Notes: generated from the letters alone by a model not told the origin. A DNA stretch of 6,373 nt from Victivallales bacterium (GCA_017964325.1 JAGCSE010000019.1:1-6373), one strand, 5' to 3'. Shown: positions 1 to 5,856, numbered from the stretch's first letter. Translations and numbers: made by a program.

Positions 1-105
1 CAGTGCGTCGTCTCGTGGACGCCCCGCTGGACGGGCCGCTTCACCATCAAGGTCGTGAACCGCGGCTCCATCTACAACCGCTACACGATCGGATTCAGCA
101 ACTGA
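1..105 (+). CDS. C-terminal end of a secreted PPC-like domain protein (5' truncated by window)
   Basis: Only the last 34 codons lie in the window, in frame from base 1 to the TGA at 103-105. They encode the end of a PPC-like beta-sandwich domain with the family signatures WTPRWTG, FTIKVVN and YTIGF that also occur in the genes at 271 and 1315. Bases 22-53 are identical over 32 nt to 565-596 in the next gene, so this is a close tandem paralogue. Third codon positions are almost all G or C (32 of the first 33 codons), clearly more than in the other copies. By analogy it would be an exported protein, but its signal peptide and domain number are outside the window. PPC domains usually sit at the C-terminus of secreted peptidases, so an enzyme domain upstream cannot be excluded. 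Confidence 0.8.
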   Translation, partial: QCVVSWTPRWTGRFTIKVVNRGSIYNRYTIGFSN

Positions 106-115
106 CCCTTTTTGG

Positions 116-144
116 GGGGCGGCGGCGGAAAAAAACGCCGCTCC
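116..144 (+). terminator. GC-rich hairpin after the first PPC gene, possible terminator
   Basis: The arm 116-124 (GGGGCGGCG) pairs with 136-144 (CGCCGCTCC), giving 9 bp including one G-U pair, around an 11-nt A-rich loop. It begins 10 nt after the stop of the first gene. No T-run follows on the + strand, so it is not a classical intrinsic terminator. It may instead protect the 3' end of the mRNA, or simply reflect the local G/C-rich composition. Confidence 0.3.
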
Positions 145-168
145 ACGCGGGGGAGGTTGGAAAAAAGC

Positions 169-197
169 TTAACAACGGATGGCCTCGGCTGCATAGA
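169..197 (+). promoter_or_regulatory. Promoter of the 271 PPC gene (duplicated promoter, copy A)
   Basis: A TTAACA -35 box (169-174, 5 of 6 to the sigma-70 consensus) is followed by exactly 17 bp and then CATAGA (192-197) as a weak -10. The same two hexamers at the same spacing occur before the 1315 gene. The flanks are also conserved: an A-run before the -35, GCATAGAA at the -10, and GTCGGAAGAA just downstream. The 15 bp between CTTAACAA and GCATAGAA match at only about 7 positions, so the boxes are conserved better than the spacer, as expected for a working promoter. The start point would fall near 203-206, giving a leader of about 65 nt. Confidence 0.55.
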
Positions 198-270
198 AGC
201 TGTGTCGGAAGAAAAGAACAAGACTGAATTGAATCACACAAAACCAAACAACCTGAAAGGAGTAACTACC

Positions 271-927
271 ATGAAGAAAGCCATGAACACGATCTTCGCC
301 GCCGTTGTCGTCTTTGCTGTTACCATCATTATTTCCACGCCATCTGCTCTGGCCGGCAGCGCCACTGGTGACGCCACCGCCACAACTCGCGTGGAACCGC
401 ATTCGACTGATGTCTTCCATCATTATTTCACGGCTGGCAAGACTGCTCTTGTCATCGTTTCTGGAGACAAGGATACCGATCTTGACCTGTACATCTATGA
501 TGAAAATGACAATCTCATCGAGAAGGATGAGGACGGCAGCGACCAGTGCGTTGTCACGTGGACTCCCCGCTGGACGGGCCGCTTCACCATCAAGGTTGTC
601 AACCGCGGTGATGTTTACAACGAATACACCATCGGATTCACCTGCGGTGATGGCTACACGAATAAGACTTCCGTAGGTCCCAAGGAAACAGATAGTTACG
701 AACGCCATTTCACGGCACACGAACGCGCCGCAGTCATAGTGTCCGGTGATGGAGACACGGATCTTGATCTGTATGTCTATGACGAAAACGGCAATCTCAT
801 TGCGAAGGATGAAGATAATACGGATGAATGTCTTGTCACGTGGACTCCCCGCTGGACCGGTAAATTCATCATCAAAGTTGTCAATTGCGGCTCCATTTCC
901 AACCGCTATACGATCAGAGTCAATTGA
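271..927 (+). CDS. Secreted protein with two tandem PPC-like domains
   Basis: A 218-residue exported protein. Residues 1-28 form a Sec signal peptide (positively charged MKK start, hydrophobic core, likely cleavage after SALA). The mature part consists of two repeats, about 38-123 and 133-217. Each has a GDxDTDLDLY acidic motif (65-74 and 159-168), YDEN, a DQC or DEC turn, WTPRWTG and F-IKVVN followed by YTI. This pattern matches PPC (bacterial pre-peptidase C-terminal) domains, whose acidic loops can bind calcium in characterised homologues. No catalytic domain is present, so this is a stand-alone PPC protein; its ligand is unknown. The ATG at 271 is chosen because AAAGGAG lies 8 nt upstream and the signal peptide starts there, although the frame stays open upstream to 112. 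A 25-nt exact match between the two repeats (551-575 and 833-857) points to internal duplication. Confidence 0.88.
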   Translation: MKKAMNTIFAAVVVFAVTIIISTPSALAGSATGDATATTRVEPHSTDVFHHYFTAGKTALVIVSGDKDTDLDLYIYDENDNLIEKDEDGSDQCVVTWTPRWTGRFTIKVVNRGDVYNEYTIGFTCGDGYTNKTSVGPKETDSYERHFTAHERAAVIVSGDGDTDLDLYVYDENGNLIAKDEDNTDECLVTWTPRWTGKFIIKVVNCGSISNRYTIRVN

Positions 928-932
928 TCGGG

Positions 933-970
933 TTTCTACTGGGCGATGAAAAGTCACCGCTCCGTAGAAA
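933..970 (+). terminator. Interrupted hairpin just after the two-domain PPC gene
   Basis: TTTCTAC (933-939) pairs with GTAGAAA (964-970). After one mismatch GGGCG (941-945) pairs with CGCTC (958-962, one G-U), and after a second mismatch TGA (947-949) pairs with TCA (954-956) around an AAAG loop. That is 15 pairs with two single mismatches, starting 5 nt after the stop codon. No T-run follows, so it is more likely an mRNA 3'-end stabiliser or pause site than a stand-alone intrinsic terminator. Confidence 0.4.
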
Positions 971-995
971 AGAAGTGAGTATGATAATAGTAATC

Positions 996-1046
996 ATTCA
1001 GCAAAAGTGATGAGTAGCACCACTTTTGCTGAATAGTTTTGATTTT
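996..1046 (+). terminator. Perfect 14-bp inverted repeat with T-rich tail, likely intrinsic terminator
   Basis: ATTCAGCAAAAGTG (996-1009) and its exact reverse complement (1021-1034) flank an 11-nt loop. The repeat is followed by AGTTTTGATTTT, a broken T-tract. It lies 68 nt after the end of the two-domain PPC gene and upstream of the 41-codon ORF, so it would end the first transcript. The stem has few G/C pairs and the T-tract is interrupted. An operator, or one end of a lost mobile element, is an alternative. Confidence 0.5.
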
Positions 1047-1093
1047 AGTCAACTCATTAGAGGGCAATACGAAACATAAGAGGATATATGCCA

Positions 1094-1219
1094 ATGAAGA
1101 GAATGATCAATGCAATTCTCGCTGTGGCCATCATTTTCACTATCGTAGCGTTCCATGCACCATCCGCCTCTGCGGGAGTTGTAACCAACAAAGCTAGAGT
1201 AAATGCAAAACTAGTGTAA
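1094..1219 (+). pseudogene. Remnant PPC-family gene: signal peptide plus 14 residues
   Basis: An intact 41-codon frame from ATG 1094 to TAA 1217-1219. Residues 1-27 form a signal peptide ending in APSASA, like the APSASA ending of the gene at 1315. The start also resembles it (M-K-x-x-x-N-x-I-L-A-V). The remaining 14 residues (GVVTNKARVNAKLV) align loosely with the linker just before the PPC domain in the paralogues (TTRVEPHS, KTCVEAHS), and the frame stops where the domain should begin. AAGAGGA at 1078-1084 is a plausible ribosome site, 9 nt before ATG 1094; an in-frame ATG at 1088 would sit only 3 nt after it. The copy of the shared promoter that serves the next gene begins immediately after the stop. 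The simplest reading is a paralogue that lost its PPC domain by deletion. A functional 14-residue secreted peptide is possible but unsupported. Confidence 0.6.
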
Positions 1220-1224
1220 AAAAC

Positions 1225-1253
1225 TTAACAATAGGTTGCTTTGGAGGCATAGA
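1225..1253 (+). promoter_or_regulatory. Promoter of the 1315 PPC gene (duplicated promoter, copy B)
   Basis: TTAACA (1225-1230), 17 bp, CATAGA (1248-1253), preceded by an A-run and followed by ATGTCGGAAGAACAAG. The -35, spacing, GCATAGAA and GTCGGAAGAA all match the copy at 169-197. The leaders continue to align further down (AGAACAAG, then TCACAAAAC, then an AGGAG site 8 nt from the ATG). The -35 begins 5 nt after the stop of the 41-codon remnant. Confidence 0.55.
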
Positions 1254-1314
1254 ACGATGTCGGAAGAACAAGTCACAAAACAAAAGAAGTTATAAGCAAA
1301 TAGGAGTTTCCATC

Positions 1315-1851
1315 ATGAAAAACACTATGAACACGATTCTTGCCGTCACCGTTCTTTTCATCGCCGCTATTACCATTGCCGCACCTTCCGCATCTGCTGA
1401 AACGGCTGTCAAGAAGACTTGCGTAGAGGCGCATTCAGTCGATAGATACGAACGGGAGTTTGTGCGTGGAGAACAGGCCTTGGTAATCGTTTCCGGCAAC
1501 GGCGACACCGATTTGGATTTGTATATCTATGATGAAAACGGCGAACTCGTCGCATCAGATACCGATGACTCCGACCAGTGCGTTGCTTCATGGATGCCCC
1601 GCAGGACAGGTTGTTTCACGATTAAAGTCGTCAACCACGGCTCCATTTTCAACAGCTACACAATCGGTGTCAATGGCCAAAATTCACAGCAGATAGATGA
1701 CAGCAAATCGTATCGCCCCTTCGAGAATGGGAAGCAGTCCCCCCACAAGACGCGTGAGGTTCCCCAAAAAGGGAAGCAAGCCCCTCACAAGGCTCCGCAA
1801 GTGCCTCGTAAACAGCAGCAGACCCCTCGTGACGGTTCAAAGCTTGTCTAG
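1315..1851 (+). CDS. Secreted one-domain PPC-like protein with basic repeat tail
   Basis: A 178-residue exported protein. Residues 1-28 are a Sec signal peptide cleaved after SASA. Residues about 36-120 form one PPC-like domain with GNGDTDLDLY (61-70), YDENG, DQC, a diverged WMPRRTG in place of WTPRWTG, FTIKVVN and YTIGV. Residues 121-178 are a low-complexity tail rich in Lys, Gln, Pro and His with two 14-residue repeats (139-152 and 153-166, pattern GKQ-PHK-VP-K) and a partial third. The tail is absent from the two-domain paralogue and is probably disordered. Its basic charge could bind acidic polymers such as polysaccharide, DNA or lipopolysaccharide, which is inference. AGGAG at 1302-1306 sits 8 nt before the ATG. 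The gene has its own promoter and ends in a strong terminator, so it is probably monocistronic. Confidence 0.87.
   Translation: MKNTMNTILAVTVLFIAAITIAAPSASAETAVKKTCVEAHSVDRYEREFVRGEQALVIVSGNGDTDLDLYIYDENGELVASDTDDSDQCVASWMPRRTGCFTIKVVNHGSIFNSYTIGVNGQNSQQIDDSKSYRPFENGKQSPHKTREVPQKGKQAPHKAPQVPRKQQQTPRDGSKLV
1729..1812 (+). repeat. 42-bp tandem repeat, two units, encoding the basic tail
   Basis: Unit 1 (1729-1770) and unit 2 (1771-1812) are in frame. Both begin GGGAAGCA and each encodes GKQ[SA]PHK followed by a VP pair and a lysine. A degenerate shorter third unit (1813-1851, QQQTPRDGSKLV) runs to the stop. The units have diverged at the DNA level, so this is an old duplication. Confidence 0.7.
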
Positions 1852-1866
1852 ATTGATTCTCCACCT

Positions 1867-1908
1867 ATCCACAACTACCATTATTAAAATGGTGGCTGTG
1901 GATTTTTT
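1867..1908 (+). terminator. Strong intrinsic terminator closing the PPC array
   Basis: Left arm 1867-1882 pairs with right arm 1888-1903 over 16 positions, with one G-U pair and one A-C mismatch, around a 5-nt ATTAA loop. The last T of the stem starts a run of six T (1903-1908). It begins 15 nt after the stop of the one-domain gene. On the - strand no T-run follows the hairpin, so it acts on the + strand. It does not obviously serve the convergent kinase gene, for which no terminator is visible. Confidence 0.88.
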
Positions 1909-1956
1909 CTCTCTAATTTTTACAACTATCAAAAAATAACTATAATATATAAATAG

Positions 1957-3621
1957 CTATTTGTGTTGGTCATTGAGAAAATGCATAATGTCTTTTCCAT
2001 GGATGCCGAAAAAGTCATGCAAAGTCATATATTGTTCATATATTGATTGGTATTTTCGATGATTTTGCATGGCTGGCCGATAGAGAATTGTGTTTTTGCA
2101 TCCCATGGCATGGATGGCGGAAAAGACACTGCGGTGTCCACTGCGGTTGTCAGCGGCTGCAGCGAAAATGGCGGAGCCGAGGGCTGCGGTCTGTGTGCAT
2201 GTGGTCGCTTGGAGGTTCATGCCAAGAACATCGGCGTAAATCTGCATAAGCAAGGGATTTTTGAGTGCGATGCCGCCACAGGCAACGATGTTGTGGACTG
2301 GCACGCCATGCTGACAGAAATTGTCGATGATTTTCCGTGCGCCAAAGGCGGAGGCTTCAATGAGAGCATGGTAGATGTGTTCGGGCCGCGTGGCAAGCGT
2401 CATGCCGACGATGAGGCCCGACAATCGCATGTCGTTGAGGCACGATTTGTTGCCATTCCACCAGTCGAGAGCGACAAGCCCCGAACCGCCTGGCCCGAAA
2501 GTGGAGGCCAGTTCGGAAAGATAGTCGTGCATGGAGATTCCACGCCGTCTTGCCTCTAACGTGTATCTTTCTGGAATGCAGTTATCAATGAACCATTTGA
2601 ACATATCGCCGACACACGCTTGGCCTGCTGCATAATTGGTGAAGCCTGGCAGATTGGCATCCTCCATGGCGGCGCAGACACCTGGAATGTCCTTCCATTC
2701 GCGTCCAAGAATCATGTCGGCTGTGGATGTACCAAGCATCATCATGAGTGTCCCTTCGTCGGCGACGCCGTTGCCTGGCAGGGCGGCATAACCATCCATC
2801 TGGCCGGCTGTTATGATTGTATCTTCCGACAATCCAAGTGCCTCCGCCATGGATGGATGCAGTGTTCCGACGGGAATGCCTGGCGCGGCAATGACAGGTT
2901 TTATACCATTGTGATACGCCAGTTTGGGAACGATGTCATCAAACGGCTGACCTGTTGGATATCCGTCTTGTAGCGTCCATAGGGATTTACATGTAAGGAG
3001 CGGTGTGCTGCGGATTTCATGTCCTGCCAACAGGCTGACAATCCAGTCGCATAACTCAAAGAACGACTCTGTATTCCGAAAAGTTTCCATATCTTCATGG
3101 AAAATCTGCAACACTTTGGGCATCAATGATTCGCAGCCAATTGCGCCACCTGATTTTTTGACAATGGGAAGGTTCTGCGCGATGGCGGCCTCCGTGATTT
3201 CCGCTGCCTCTTCAGCCGCTGCATGATGCTTCCACATTTTTGGCCAGGCATGGGGGCGGTTGCGAAAAGACGACAGTTCGCATAATGGAACAAGTCCATC
3301 AACGACAGGAATAATCGTGCTGGCCGTGGAGTCGATGCCGATGGCTATTACTTGCGGTGGCGTGACTTGTGATGATTTCAGAAGATTCGGGATAATCGTT
3401 AGAAAAGCCTTTCGAAAATCATCGGGATCCTGCAATGCCCACTGTGGCGGCAGCGACGTGCCGTCTGGCAGTTCATGGTCGATGACGGCGTGCGGATAGA
3501 TGAATTCATCTTCAGCTACGATGGTTCCGTCGATAGTGGAGACTAAAACGCCTCGACAGGAAAGGGAGCCGTAATCTAGTCCGATGGTGTATGTTATAAA
3601 AGGCATGGGATGCAGTTGCAT
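1957..3621 (-). CDS. araB: Ribulokinase-like FGGY-family carbohydrate kinase
   Basis: 554 residues, close to the usual length of AraB ribulokinases (about 560). The family phosphorylates L-ribulose with ATP to L-ribulose 5-phosphate in the cytoplasm. Visible landmarks are the N-terminal phosphate-binding IGLDYG (13-18), GIDSTAST (95-102), PHAWPKMWKHHAA (123-135), the GGAIGCES-PK block (158-169), the CDWIV segment (191-195), LGTST (296-300), AGQACVGD (332-339), the AraB hallmark ALDWWNGN (384-391), and GGIALKN-LLMQIYAD in the C-terminal half. Asp276 in GQMDGY is the expected catalytic base. At Tyr-Ala331-Ala-Gly-Gln the usual Glu of YEAGQ is missing. The start is M1 or M6 (ATG at 3621 or 3606): an in-frame stop lies at 3637-3639 and neither ATG has a clear Shine-Dalgarno. 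No araA or araD neighbour is present, so the true substrate is uncertain. The gene is divergent from the esterase. Confidence 0.85.
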   Translation of the reverse strand: MQLHPMPFITYTIGLDYGSLSCRGVLVSTIDGTIVAEDEFIYPHAVIDHELPDGTSLPPQWALQDPDDFRKAFLTIIPNLLKSSQVTPPQVIAIGIDSTASTIIPVVDGLVPLCELSSFRNRPHAWPKMWKHHAAAEEAAEITEAAIAQNLPIVKKSGGAIGCESLMPKVLQIFHEDMETFRNTESFFELCDWIVSLLAGHEIRSTPLLTCKSLWTLQDGYPTGQPFDDIVPKLAYHNGIKPVIAAPGIPVGTLHPSMAEALGLSEDTIITAGQMDGYAALPGNGVADEGTLMMMLGTSTADMILGREWKDIPGVCAAMEDANLPGFTNYAAGQACVGDMFKWFIDNCIPERYTLEARRRGISMHDYLSELASTFGPGGSGLVALDWWNGNKSCLNDMRLSGLIVGMTLATRPEHIYHALIEASAFGARKIIDNFCQHGVPVHNIVACGGIALKNPLLMQIYADVLGMNLQATTCTQTAALGSAIFAAAADNRSGHRSVFSAIHAMGCKNTILYRPAMQNHRKYQSIYEQYMTLHDFFGIHGKDIMHFLNDQHK

Positions 3622-3630
3622 TGTGGATTG

Positions 3631-3668
3631 GTTATGCTATAACAGAGATTTGAGCAAAATATAGCATA
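3631..3668. promoter_or_regulatory. Inverted repeat upstream of the kinase, candidate operator
   Basis: TATGCTATA (3633-3641) and its exact reverse complement TATAGCATA (3660-3668) are separated by 18 bp. The proximal half is itself nearly palindromic (GTTAT-GCT-ATAAC, 3631-3643). The pair starts 10 bp upstream of the kinase ATG at 3621, within the divergent intergenic region. On the - strand the distal arm overlaps TATATT (3658-3663), a possible -10, though no matching -35 is clear. The layout fits a regulator binding across the kinase promoter, but no regulator gene is visible. Confidence 0.4.
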
Positions 3669-3743
3669 GCAATCAAGAGTTGCGTTATGGTTGCAGAATG
3701 ACTGTATGAGATTTTGCACAATCCTCCCATGTCGTCATGTTGC

Positions 3744-3771
3744 TTGACCTTTCTGTTTGGAAATGTAATGT
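3744..3771 (+). promoter_or_regulatory. Possible promoter of the esterase gene
   Basis: TTGACC (3744-3749, 5 of 6 to the -35 consensus), 16 bp, then TAATGT (3766-3771, 3 of 6 to the -10). It would give a leader of about 40 nt before the ATG at 3816. The -10 is weak, so this is a suggestion only. Confidence 0.3.
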
Positions 3772-3815
3772 AAGGTAAGTTTCTTGTCATTTATCTCTTT
3801 TTCAATGGAGACATC

Positions 3816-5807
3816 ATGAAATCCTTCAGTTTCTACCACGTATTTTCCTCCCACATGGTTTTGCAGCGTGAACGCCCCATCGTCTTCTCCGGAAAGGGCG
3901 AGCCCGGCAAGAAATACATCGTCAAATTCGCCGAAAAGAGCCTGAAAGGAACGGTTGACGAAGACGGCGAATGGTCCGTCACCTTCCCGTTCATGAACGC
4001 AGGTGGCCCGTATTCGCTTTCCGCCGGCTATGACGGCGCAAAACCGTCTGTTACGTTTGACGACATTCTCATCGGCGAAGTCTGGATGTGCACGGGACAA
4101 TCCAACATGGAAATGCCTGTCTATTCAGAAAATCCATTCTGGCAGACACTTGATGCCAAGCAGGAGCTGAAAAAGGCCAAACATCCCAACATCCGTCTTT
4201 TCAACTCCTTCCTGACGCGGCGACTCGCTCCGGAAGAACCCCTTGAAGACGAAAATCCAGACAACAAGGGCTGGCTTGTCTGCGATGCCAAGACCGTCGC
4301 GGATTTCTCCGCCTGCGGATATTTCTTCGGCCGCAAGCTCAATGAAGACCTGAACATTCCGATCGGCCTCATCAACACCGCATGGGGCGGCACACGCGTC
4401 GAAGCATGGATTTCAGACGAAGCCCTCTATTATAATGGATGGGAACTGAAAAAGCAGGATCCGAATCGGAAACAATCATGGAAGGACATTTATAATAGCA
4501 ACGACTGCAAGCCGTTGCGTGAATGGCTCGTCCAATTCGACAAGCTTGGGAAAGTGCCCGCCAAATGGCTGGCCGAAAAATACGACGACTCCGCATGGAC
4601 GGAAATAACCGCGGCTTTTGTCGCATTGGACACCATTGGCCGCTATGTCACCCGTTTCCATTTCAAGCTTCCGCCGCGAATGGCAGGAAAAAAACTTGTG
4701 ATGAATCTGGGTATCGTCAATGACGTTGATAAAACATACGTCAATGGAAAACACGTCGGTTCAACAGGATGCGATACGGAAGTCTATTGGTCCAACATGC
4801 GCAGCTACACAATTCCTGAAGGTGTGACGCATGCGGGCGACAACGTCGTCGCCGTCGTGGCGGACAATCATTACATGACGGGCGGTGCTAATTACATGGA
4901 CTTTTCCATAACTTTCGGAAAGACAACAATCAAGGGTATTACAGGATTTCGCTTCACTCGTCTGTTCGCCGTCCCGAACGACTTCCCGATCCGCCCGAAT
5001 CCGCCGCAGACAGGCGACGACATGTCGTCGCCGACATCGCCCAACTATCCTTCAACGCTGTTCAACGCCCTGCTGAATCCATGGTTCCGCTACGCCGTCC
5101 GCGGCGTCATTTGGTACCAAGGATGCACAAACGCCGGGCAGTTCACCTATTATCCTCTCCACAAGCTGTTTATCGAAGACCTTCGTGAACGTTGGAACGA
5201 TGATGAAATGCCGTTCCTCCTCGTCCAGCTGGCGGCTTTCCATCAACATACGCCCGATAATCCTGTCAAGCCGGAAGACATTGACGCTCTGCCATTTCCA
5301 GAGTTTTCACCATACGGCCTGACACGCGAAATCCAGGCGGAAATAGCGAAGGACATGGAAAATGTCGGCATGGTCACCGCTTTCGACTGCGGCGATCCAT
5401 CGGACATCCATCCACGTGATAAACAGACCGTCGGCCTCCGCCTCGCTCTCAAGGCTGAAAACATGCTTCATTGGATCAACCGCAGCTGCGACGGCCCCGT
5501 GTTCAGCAGGATGTCCATCGAAGGGCAGAACGTCATTCTTTATTTTGACAACGTCGGCAAAGGACTCAAGACGACGGACGGCAAGCCGCCGAAAGCCTTC
5601 GCAATCGGCGGCGAAAACGGCGTGCTCTTCAAGGCGAACGCCCGAATCGACCATGACACCGTCATCGTGTCGTCGCCCATGGTCTCATTGCCGCAACGCG
5701 TCCGCTACGCCTTCACAGGCTTCTGCACCGTCAATCTCGTCAACAGCGACGGCTTCCCCGCCATCCCCTTCCGCACAGACAAGCCAGATTATTTCATGAT
5801 GTTCTGA
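3816..5807 (+). CDS. Sialate O-acetylesterase family protein with inserted galactose-binding-like domain
   Basis: 663 residues, typical for the family, which removes acetyl groups from sugars such as O-acetylated sialic acids or xylan-type oligosaccharides. Residues 1-80 are the N-terminal beta domain (SSHMVLQRERP). The split SGNH-type hydrolase follows: nucleophile Ser96 in GQSNME (94-99), block GLINTAWGGTRVEAW (184-198), WYQGCTN (433-439), and the catalytic Asp530 and His532 in DIHP. Residues about 240-375, containing DDSAW (257-261), resemble the beta-galactosidase jelly-roll insertion common in these enzymes. WYQGCTN differs from the common WYQGESN (Glu to Cys437, Ser to Thr438). The protein begins directly with the catalytic fold. 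An in-frame TAA at 3771-3773 and no upstream ATG rule out a longer start with a signal peptide, so a cytoplasmic location is likely. GGAG (3807-3810) lies 5 nt before the ATG. Substrate specificity cannot be read from sequence. Confidence 0.9.
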   Translation: MKSFSFYHVFSSHMVLQRERPIVFSGKGEPGKKYIVKFAEKSLKGTVDEDGEWSVTFPFMNAGGPYSLSAGYDGAKPSVTFDDILIGEVWMCTGQSNMEMPVYSENPFWQTLDAKQELKKAKHPNIRLFNSFLTRRLAPEEPLEDENPDNKGWLVCDAKTVADFSACGYFFGRKLNEDLNIPIGLINTAWGGTRVEAWISDEALYYNGWELKKQDPNRKQSWKDIYNSNDCKPLREWLVQFDKLGKVPAKWLAEKYDDSAWTEITAAFVALDTIGRYVTRFHFKLPPRMAGKKLVMNLGIVNDVDKTYVNGKHVGSTGCDTEVYWSNMRSYTIPEGVTHAGDNVVAVVADNHYMTGGANYMDFSITFGKTTIKGITGFRFTRLFAVPNDFPIRPNPPQTGDDMSSPTSPNYPSTLFNALLNPWFRYAVRGVIWYQGCTNAGQFTYYPLHKLFIEDLRERWNDDEMPFLLVQLAAFHQHTPDNPVKPEDIDALPFPEFSPYGLTREIQAEIAKDMENVGMVTAFDCGDPSDIHPRDKQTVGLRLALKAENMLHWINRSCDGPVFSRMSIEGQNVILYFDNVGKGLKTTDGKPPKAFAIGGENGVLFKANARIDHDTVIVSSPMVSLPQRVRYAFTGFCTVNLVNSDGFPAIPFRTDKPDYFMMF

Positions 5808-5812
5808 AAATT

Positions 5813-5856
5813 CTAGTATTCTAGAAGCCTAGAATTCTAGTAATCTAGAGTTTTAG
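5813..5856 (+). repeat. Phased CTAG octamer repeat between esterase and next gene
   Basis: CTAG occurs at 5813, 5821, 5829, 5837 and 5845, exactly every 8 bp, with a degenerate TTAG in phase at 5853. The four bases between are A/T-rich and varied (TATT, AAGC, AATT, TAAT, AGTT). Bases 5829-5840 form a perfect palindrome (CTAGAATTCTAG). Bases 5813-5824 and 5829-5840 can also fold as an 11-pair hairpin with one T-T mismatch and a 4-nt AAGC loop. It starts 5 nt after the esterase stop. It could be a terminator-like or processing hairpin or a binding array; no strong T-tract follows. Confidence 0.6.

Noticed and set aside
181..200. Sigma-54 type promoter (GG-N10-GC) in the shared leader
   Set aside because: The GG and GC pairs are 8 bp apart in copy A and 11 bp apart in copy B, so the required fixed spacing of 10 is not met in either; TTAACA-N17-CATAGA fits both.
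112..270. N-terminal extension of the two-domain PPC protein
   Set aside because: The frame is open upstream, but the extension crosses the GC-rich hairpin and the shared promoter. The signal peptide and AAAGGAG site mark ATG 271 as the start.
169..957. Long antisense frame opposite the two-domain PPC gene
   Set aside because: It mirrors the coding strand of a clear secreted protein, has no recognisable domain and no ribosome site, and is a shadow.
996..1034. Insertion-sequence terminal inverted repeats
   Set aside because: The arms are only 11 bp apart with no transposase or target-site duplication, so a hairpin is the simpler explanation.
1909..1962. Terminator for the kinase on the - strand
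   Set aside because: The region is A/T-rich with a short AAATAGCTATTT palindrome and two AACTAT copies, but no stable stem followed by a T-run can be drawn on that strand.
2047..2559. 170-codon + strand frame inside the kinase gene
   Set aside because: It lies opposite the well-conserved AraB-like C-terminal half and its translation shows no family features.
5813..5856. CRISPR array
   Set aside because: The repeat unit is only 8 bp with 4 variable bases; there are no 25-40 bp repeats, spacers or cas genes.
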